Assembly: GCA_041552055.1 (NCBI GenBank)
Contig: JBFELO010000224.1
Location: 1 to 5,599, forward strand
Length of the DNA stretch: 5,599 nt
Source of the DNA: JBFELO01 sp041552055
Lineage (GTDB): Bacteria > Acidobacteriota > Thermoanaerobaculia > Thermoanaerobaculales > Sulfomarinibacteraceae
Direction of reading: 5' to 3'
The position numbers and the translations under genes were made by a program. Positions within the stretch are counted from its first letter, which is position 1; every line of letters begins with the position of its first letter. The notes beneath the pieces were generated by a model that saw only the letters and a list, made by a program, of their open reading frames with translations, did not search any database and was not told the origin of the DNA. Shown in pieces: positions 1 through 5,599 of this stretch.

Positions 1-614
1 CCCAGCATCTCGATCTGGGACGAACCAAAGTCGACGAAGCCTTCGGCCGAGTCCTTGACCAGCTGGATGCCGCGCGTGTTGACGAACACCTCCCACAGGG
101 CGGCCAGACCCATCGACCCGAAGACGTACTTGGCGCCGGTCTGACCGCCCTGGCCGGCCTTCACGATCTCGGCCGCGGCCATGCTCTCGGGAAACGGCAA
201 CCCCGCCTCCTCGACCAGGGTGCGGCGCAGGATGATCACGAAGAGCACGCCCAGGACACCGCCGACCAGCATGATGACGGCGCTCTCGACGAGGTGGATC
301 TCGTCCCACACCCCCGCCAGGACAAATGCGGGGATGGTGAAGATCGCACCCGCGACCAGCGCCTCGCCGACGCTCGCCGAGGTCCGGGCGATGTTCTCCT
401 CCAGGATGGTGCCGCGCAACGGACGCAGGGCAGCCATGGCCACCACCGCGGCCGGGAAGGTCGCCGCGACGGTCAGCCCGACCTTCATGCCCAGGTAGGC
501 GTTGGCAGCGCCGAGCACGATTGCCATCACGGCGCCCAGCAGGACCGCCTTGACGGTCAGTTCGGCCATGCTCGTGTCCGCCGGAACGTACGGCTCGAAC
601 TTCTTCTCAGCCAT
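1..614 (-). CDS. OPT-family (oligopeptide/metal-chelate) transporter, N-terminal part, 3' end outside window
   Basis: The frame is open from the ATG at 614 to the left edge: 204 complete codons and no stop. The start is fixed by a perfect AGGAGG seven to eight bases upstream. After a short polar N-terminus (about residues 1-17) the protein has hydrophobic, Gly/Ala-rich stretches at about 20-62, 85-102 and 110-129, which look like membrane segments. Family-type sequences are NAYLGMKVGLT (38-48), a conserved EEN...RT.AS..EA segment (72-85) followed by GAIFTIPA, and FPESMAAAEIVKAG (141-154), matching the region before a later transmembrane helix in prokaryotic OPT proteins. Known family members are inner-membrane, proton-coupled importers of small peptides or metal-siderophore complexes. 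The substrate here cannot be read from sequence. Bacterial members usually run to roughly 600-700 residues, so about a third is present. It lies 158 bp downstream of the GCS2-CBS gene on the same strand and may have its own promoter. Confidence 0.88.
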   Translation of the reverse strand, partial: MAEKKFEPYVPADTSMAELTVKAVLLGAVMAIVLGAANAYLGMKVGLTVAATFPAAVVAMAALRPLRGTILEENIARTSASVGEALVAGAIFTIPAFVLAGVWDEIHLVESAVIMLVGGVLGVLFVIILRRTLVEEAGLPFPESMAAAEIVKAGQGGQTGAKYVFGSMGLAALWEVFVNTRGIQLVKDSAEGFVDFGSSQIEML

Positions 615-618
615 GGAT

Positions 619-624
619 CCTCCT
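619..624 (-). promoter_or_regulatory. Shine-Dalgarno site of the OPT transporter
   Basis: The minus strand reads AGGAGG, then four bases, then ATG at 614. This is a full match to the anti-SD core and fixes the start of the partial transporter gene. The spacing is slightly short but typical for a six-base match. Confidence 0.85.
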
Positions 625-641
625 GTTGATCGAGACGCTGG

Positions 642-671
642 ATTGTAGCGCGTCCACGGGCGTTCAGTCAT
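642..671 (-). promoter_or_regulatory. Candidate sigma70-type promoter for the OPT transporter gene
   Basis: Read on the minus strand, TACAAT (647 to 642, five of six bases of the -10 consensus) follows ATGACT (671 to 666, four of six of the -35 consensus) with an 18-bp spacer. This would start transcription near 635 and give a leader of about 20 nt that just contains the ribosome binding site. The rest of the 158-bp spacer (615-772) shows no ORF of note and no hairpin followed by a T tract in either direction, so read-through from the GCS2-CBS gene is also possible. Confidence 0.42.
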
Positions 672-772
672 GCGCAGCCGGGGCCGGCCGGATCACTCGG
701 ACGCGGATCGTCGCCCGAACCACCGCTGTACCGCGCCCCACCGCAGGAGCAGCGGGCCGTAGAATGCGGCCG

Positions 773-2686
773 CTACTCCCGCAGCTTTTGCTCGAGCAGC
801 TGGCCCGCGATTGCCATCAGCTGGGTCTCGTTCAGAATCCCGACCAGGTGACCGTTCTTGACCACCGGCAGGCAGCTCCACCGGTTGCGGCGCATCAGGT
901 CGATCGCATCGACAGTCGGCGTCTCCGGCGTGACCGTCACCGGGTTCCGGTGCATCACGTCGCTGACCGGCAACGGACCATCCAGCTGCTCCGGGTTGTA
1001 GGTCCCGACGAGTCGAAGTAACGCCCGCTGCGACACTAGACCCACCAGCCGATGGTCCTCGTTCTCCACCAGCACGTGGCGGATGTTGTTCCACACCATC
1101 AGGTGGGCCACCAGGTCGACCGGCTCGTGCTGGTCGACCGTCACCAGGTCGGTGTCCATGCAGTGCTCGACCGTCAGGTAGTTCTGCTTCCAGCCGCCAC
1201 CCTCCTCGAGTCGTGCGGCCTCCCAGGTATGGACAGGCTCGCCGCTCCGCTGACGGCCGGCGATGGCCGCGGTGAGGGCGCTGAGCCGCTCCGACATCGG
1301 CCCCTTGCGCCCCATCGATGCCAGTGACGACAGCTGCCACTGGGCTCCGGTCTTGCCGGACCGCACGCGTTCTTCAACGGTGCCGAGGAAACGATCGGCG
1401 TCGTCGGACGAGATGTCCGCGGCCTGCAGGCCGGCGCGGGCCAGTGGGATCAGGGTGTCCAGAATGAGCCGGTCGGCCGGAGCGATGCGCCCACCGTGCC
1501 AGGACAGCTGGGCGTGCAGCCCGTGCTGGGCCGCAGCGAAGAAGTTGTTGCGGATGTCGTCAAAGTTGAAGTGCCGAGTCACGTCGCCGTACTCCCCCAG
1601 CACCCCGTTCATCAGGCCGTACCAGAATGCTGCGTTCGCGACCTCGTCGCGGATCGACGGGCCGGACGGTAGGATCCGGTTCTCGATTCTCAGATGGGGC
1701 TTGCCGTCCGAGATTCCGTAACACACCCGATTCCATCGATAGACGGTGCTGTTGTGCAGCCGTAGCGCCTTCAGGCTCGGCGCCTCGCCCCGCTCGATGT
1801 CCTCGAACGGATCGCCGTCGACCTCGGTGGAGAGCAGCGTCCGGAAGCGGGCGATGTCCTCGCGGAAGATCTCGAGTGCCGACGCTTGCACCCAGTGGCG
1901 GCCGAAGCTGACGCGCGGTACCTGCTCACGGAGGTGCGGCGTGGAGCGGCGGGTGTCGATCGACTGCTGGAACAGCCCGACCCGGGTTTCCCACCACAAC
2001 CGTTTGCCGAACAGCAGGGGCGAGTTGGCCGCCGCGGCGAGCACCGGCCCGGTCACCGTCTGGGCAACGTTGTACAGCCGGGCGAACTCGTCCGGTGCGA
2101 CCTGAAAGTGCACCTGGAAGCTGGTGTTGCTGGCCTCCACCATGATCGAGCCGTGGTGCAGGTGCAGCTCGTCGATCCCCTTGAGGAAGAACTCGTAGTC
2201 ACCGCCACGGAGCCGGGTCATCGCCTCGTTGAGAGCGAAGTAACGCGGGTTCGGTGTCATGTTGTCGAGCTCGAGGTCGGACTTCTTGAGGGTCGGCAGA
2301 ATACCGGCCAACACCACGTCACCGTTGCACCTGTGGGCCGCCGAACGGACCTTTTCCAGCAGCTCGTCGAGCTGTCTCTCCATGTCCCCGAGGCAGCCGC
2401 CACCGAAGGTCAGGGGATCGAGGTTGAACTCGAGGTTGAAGAGGCCCAGCTCGGTGGTGAAGTGGTCGTCCTCGACGATCTCGAGCACCTTGGTGGCGAT
2501 CGGGGCCGGCCGCCAGTCCTTGTCGACCAGGAACAGCTCCTGCTCGGCTCCGATGCGCCGCACGCCAGACTCGACCAGCCCGTTGTCGAGCAGGTGCTCC
2601 AGCGCCCGCACGTCCTTCAGCAGGTGTTTGAGAAACACCCGGATTTCTTCGCGCTGCGACTGCTCGCGAACGTCCTGCTCTCCCAT
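773..2686 (-). CDS. GCS2-type glutamate-cysteine-ligase-like protein fused to a C-terminal CBS-domain pair
   Basis: 637 residues, cytoplasmic (no signal peptide or membrane segment). Residues about 40-400 resemble the GCS2/YbdK/EgtA group of ATP-dependent carboxylate-amine ligases. Visible equivalents of that fold's active-site strands are GAEQE (46-50; E48 and E50 as metal/substrate acids), LEFNLD (85-90; E86), FQVHF (190-194; Q191, H193) and RIENR (333-337; E335, R337). Residues about 400-500 form a linker and helical region. Two CBS domains follow at about 505-560 and 573-632. Known relatives join L-glutamate to cysteine or another amine; the true substrate here is unknown and GshA activity should not be assumed. 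The usual adenosine-ribose Asp is missing from both CBS repeats (A555 and Q622). The start at 2686 is supported by GGAG eight bases upstream. The gene is divergent from clpB across a 196-bp control region and precedes an OPT transporter. GCS2-CBS fusions occur in several bacterial phyla, so the architecture is uncommon but not new. The domain call is firm; the reaction is not. Confidence 0.88.
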   Translation of the reverse strand: MGEQDVREQSQREEIRVFLKHLLKDVRALEHLLDNGLVESGVRRIGAEQELFLVDKDWRPAPIATKVLEIVEDDHFTTELGLFNLEFNLDPLTFGGGCLGDMERQLDELLEKVRSAAHRCNGDVVLAGILPTLKKSDLELDNMTPNPRYFALNEAMTRLRGGDYEFFLKGIDELHLHHGSIMVEASNTSFQVHFQVAPDEFARLYNVAQTVTGPVLAAAANSPLLFGKRLWWETRVGLFQQSIDTRRSTPHLREQVPRVSFGRHWVQASALEIFREDIARFRTLLSTEVDGDPFEDIERGEAPSLKALRLHNSTVYRWNRVCYGISDGKPHLRIENRILPSGPSIRDEVANAAFWYGLMNGVLGEYGDVTRHFNFDDIRNNFFAAAQHGLHAQLSWHGGRIAPADRLILDTLIPLARAGLQAADISSDDADRFLGTVEERVRSGKTGAQWQLSSLASMGRKGPMSERLSALTAAIAGRQRSGEPVHTWEAARLEEGGGWKQNYLTVEHCMDTDLVTVDQHEPVDLVAHLMVWNNIRHVLVENEDHRLVGLVSQRALLRLVGTYNPEQLDGPLPVSDVMHRNPVTVTPETPTVDAIDLMRRNRWSCLPVVKNGHLVGILNETQLMAIAGQLLEQKLRE

Positions 2687-2693
2687 CGAGGCA

Positions 2694-2698
2694 TCTCC
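2694..2698 (-). promoter_or_regulatory. Shine-Dalgarno site of the GCS2-CBS gene
   Basis: The minus strand reads GGAGA, seven bases before the ATG at 2686. An ATG inside this site (2694) is out of frame with the protein. The next in-frame Met is deep in the GCS2 domain (M102), so 2686 is the only sensible start. Confidence 0.65.
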
Positions 2699-2773
2699 AA
2701 CCGATTCGTATCGGCCGATGAACTTGCCCTATTCTAACCCGCATCTCTCAACCCGTATTCTCGAGGAGGCTTC

Positions 2774-2822
2774 TACAAAATTTGATGACATTATTGTCAT
2801 ATTTTTTGATTACAAAACTTGA
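2774..2822. repeat. Pair of 12-bp direct repeats upstream of and within the clpB promoter
   Basis: TACAAAATTTGA (2774-2785) and TACAAAACTTGA (2811-2822) match at 11 of 12 positions and start 37 bp apart. The second copy runs into the -35 box. A related offset pair, TTTGATGACA (2781-2790) and TTTGATTACA (2805-2814), matches at 9 of 10. They may be regulator half-sites or a by-product of AT-rich composition. Confidence 0.5.
2785..2800. promoter_or_regulatory. 16-bp near-palindrome, candidate operator
   Basis: ATGACATTATTGTCAT is symmetric at 14 of 16 positions: two 6-bp arms, ATGACA and TGTCAT, around TTAT. It lies 18 bp upstream of the clpB -35 box and within the possible minus-strand promoter. 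Its size and symmetry suit a dimeric helix-turn-helix regulator. I cannot assign a regulator family. Confidence 0.45.
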
Positions 2823-2838
2823 CAACCATATACTCAGA
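2818..2838 (+). promoter_or_regulatory. Degenerate HAIR-like (HspR) operator overlapping the clpB promoter
   Basis: CTTGACA, seven bases, ACTCAGA compares with the known HspR-associated inverted repeat CTTGAGT-N7-ACTCAAG. Ten of 14 arm bases match and the 7-bp gap is exact. HspR represses clpB and dnaK operons in Actinobacteria and some other phyla. Part of the match is explained by the -35 box itself (TTGACA), and the two arms are only weakly complementary to each other, so this is a tentative call. Confidence 0.3.
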
Positions 2839-2847
2839 TCTTATATT
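2819..2847 (+). promoter_or_regulatory. Sigma70/sigmaA-type promoter of clpB
   Basis: A perfect TTGACA -35 box (2819-2824) is followed by a 17-bp spacer and TATATT (2842-2847), five of six bases of the -10 consensus. Transcription would begin near 2853-2855, giving a leader of about 28-30 nt. The match suggests housekeeping-sigma transcription of clpB, with any heat response imposed by a repressor or by the leader rather than by a dedicated heat-shock sigma factor. Confidence 0.75.
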
Positions 2848-2854
2848 ATACGCA

Positions 2855-2875
2855 CAGCCTTTGGCTGCACAAGGG
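2855..2875 (+). other. clpB leader with two alternative hairpins, possible RNA thermosensor
   Basis: Two exclusive stems can form. One is CAGCC (2855-2859) with GGCTG (2863-2867), a 5-bp stem with a 3-base loop, leaving the ribosome binding site free. The other is CCTTTG (2858-2863) with CAAGGG (2870-2875), six pairs including one G-U around a 6-base loop, covering the first half of the GGGAGG site. A leader that hides the SD at low temperature would suit a heat-shock chaperone. The stems are short, so this is a hypothesis. Confidence 0.3.
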
Positions 2876-2878
2876 AGG
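2873..2878 (+). promoter_or_regulatory. Shine-Dalgarno site of clpB
   Basis: GGGAGG lies four bases before the ATG at 2883. The site is strong with slightly short spacing. It supports this start, which also aligns with the usual ClpB N-terminus. Confidence 0.85.
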
Positions 2879-2882
2879 AACC

Positions 2883-5516
<2,634 letters not shown>

Positions 5517-5545
5517 GGTACACCTCCTTCTTTCCACCATCCATC

Positions 5546-5574
5546 GCCCCCGGGGCGCTCCCCGGGGGCATTTT
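5546..5574 (+). terminator. Rho-independent terminator of clpB
   Basis: A perfect 10-bp stem, GCCCCCGGGG (5546-5555) with CCCCGGGGGC (5560-5569), around a CGCT loop, is followed by ATTTT (5570-5574). It begins 29 bp after the clpB stop codon. The T tract is short, but the stem is entirely G-C. There is no T tract on the other side, so it acts for the plus strand only. The remaining bases, 5575-5599, show nothing recognisable. Confidence 0.85.
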
Positions 5575-5599
5575 GCCGTCCGTTCCTCTGGTGGCCTGA

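Larger units (their letters stand above)
2687..2882. promoter_or_regulatory. Divergent control region between the GCS2-CBS gene and clpB, with AT-rich island
   Basis: This 196-bp gap separates two divergently read genes. Bases 2771-2850 contain only 18 G/C out of 80, against strongly GC-rich flanks. It holds the clpB promoter, a near-palindrome, direct repeats and the clpB leader, each listed separately. For the minus-strand gene no strong promoter stands out. Possible elements are TTGTCA (2825 to 2820) with TATGAC (2801 to 2796), an 18-bp spacer, which would place the two -35 boxes back to back, or a lone TAGAAT (2736 to 2731) with no good -35. There is no CIRCE element and no sigma32-type CCCCAT -10. 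Confidence 0.75.

Noticed and set aside
181..629. Plus-strand open frames over the transporter gene
   Set aside because: They are antisense to the OPT frame, whose membrane segments and family motifs are clear on the minus strand.
672..696. GC-rich partly palindromic stretch around GGCCGGCC, considered as a terminator of the GCS2-CBS gene
   Set aside because: No T tract follows on the minus strand and the pairing is broken. It is more likely GC-rich composition.
693..1340. 215-codon minus-strand frame overlapping the 3' end of the GCS2-CBS gene
   Set aside because: It overlaps the CBS-coding part in another frame, is low-complexity Gly/Arg/Ala/Pro and lacks a family match. No evidence of a programmed frameshift was seen.
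1886..2737. 283-codon open frame antisense to the GCS2-CBS gene
   Set aside because: It is rich in His, Val, Glu and Gln from reverse-complement codons of the real gene and has no domain signature.
2687..2882. CIRCE element or sigma32 promoter for clpB
   Set aside because: No TTAGCACTC/GAGTGCTAA arms and no CCCCAT-type -10 are present. A housekeeping-type promoter explains the region better.

Overview
The window is GC-rich bacterial chromosomal DNA with three protein-coding genes. On the minus strand are the first 204 codons of an OPT-family membrane transporter (running off the left edge) and a complete 637-residue protein joining a GCS2-type glutamate-cysteine-ligase-like domain to a C-terminal pair of CBS domains. 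On the plus strand is a complete clpB, the Hsp100 protein disaggregase. There are no rRNA or tRNA genes, CRISPR arrays, insertion sequences or phage genes. High GC with strong Shine-Dalgarno sites suggests a GC-rich free-living lineage. Acidobacteriota or a relative would fit the gene content, but that is a guess and the sequence does not settle it.

Layout: 1-614 is the transporter (minus, 3' end missing); 615-772 is a spacer with a candidate promoter for the transporter; 773-2686 is the GCS2-CBS gene (minus); 2687-2882 is a divergent control region; 2883-5516 is clpB (plus); 5546-5574 is a strong intrinsic terminator; 5575-5599 holds nothing recognisable.

The control region at 2687-2882 is the densest non-coding signal. 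An AT-rich island (18 G/C in the 80 bases 2771-2850) holds a near-consensus housekeeping promoter for clpB (TTGACA, 17-bp spacer, TATATT). A degenerate HspR/HAIR-like inverted repeat overlaps it. Upstream lie a 16-bp near-palindrome (2785-2800) and a pair of 12-bp direct repeats. The short clpB leader can form two mutually exclusive hairpins, one of which hides part of the ribosome binding site.

Functionally, ClpB works with the DnaK system to rescue aggregated proteins. The divergent GCS2-CBS protein is probably an ATP-dependent carboxylate-amine (peptide-bond-forming) ligase of unknown substrate. The transporter may move small peptides or metal chelates. A stress link between the divergent pair is possible through the shared control region but is inference. 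I found no clear evidence of a wholly new system. The points most worth following are the CBS domains with lost nucleotide-binding residues, the clpB leader and operator region, and the conserved internal start of clpB.
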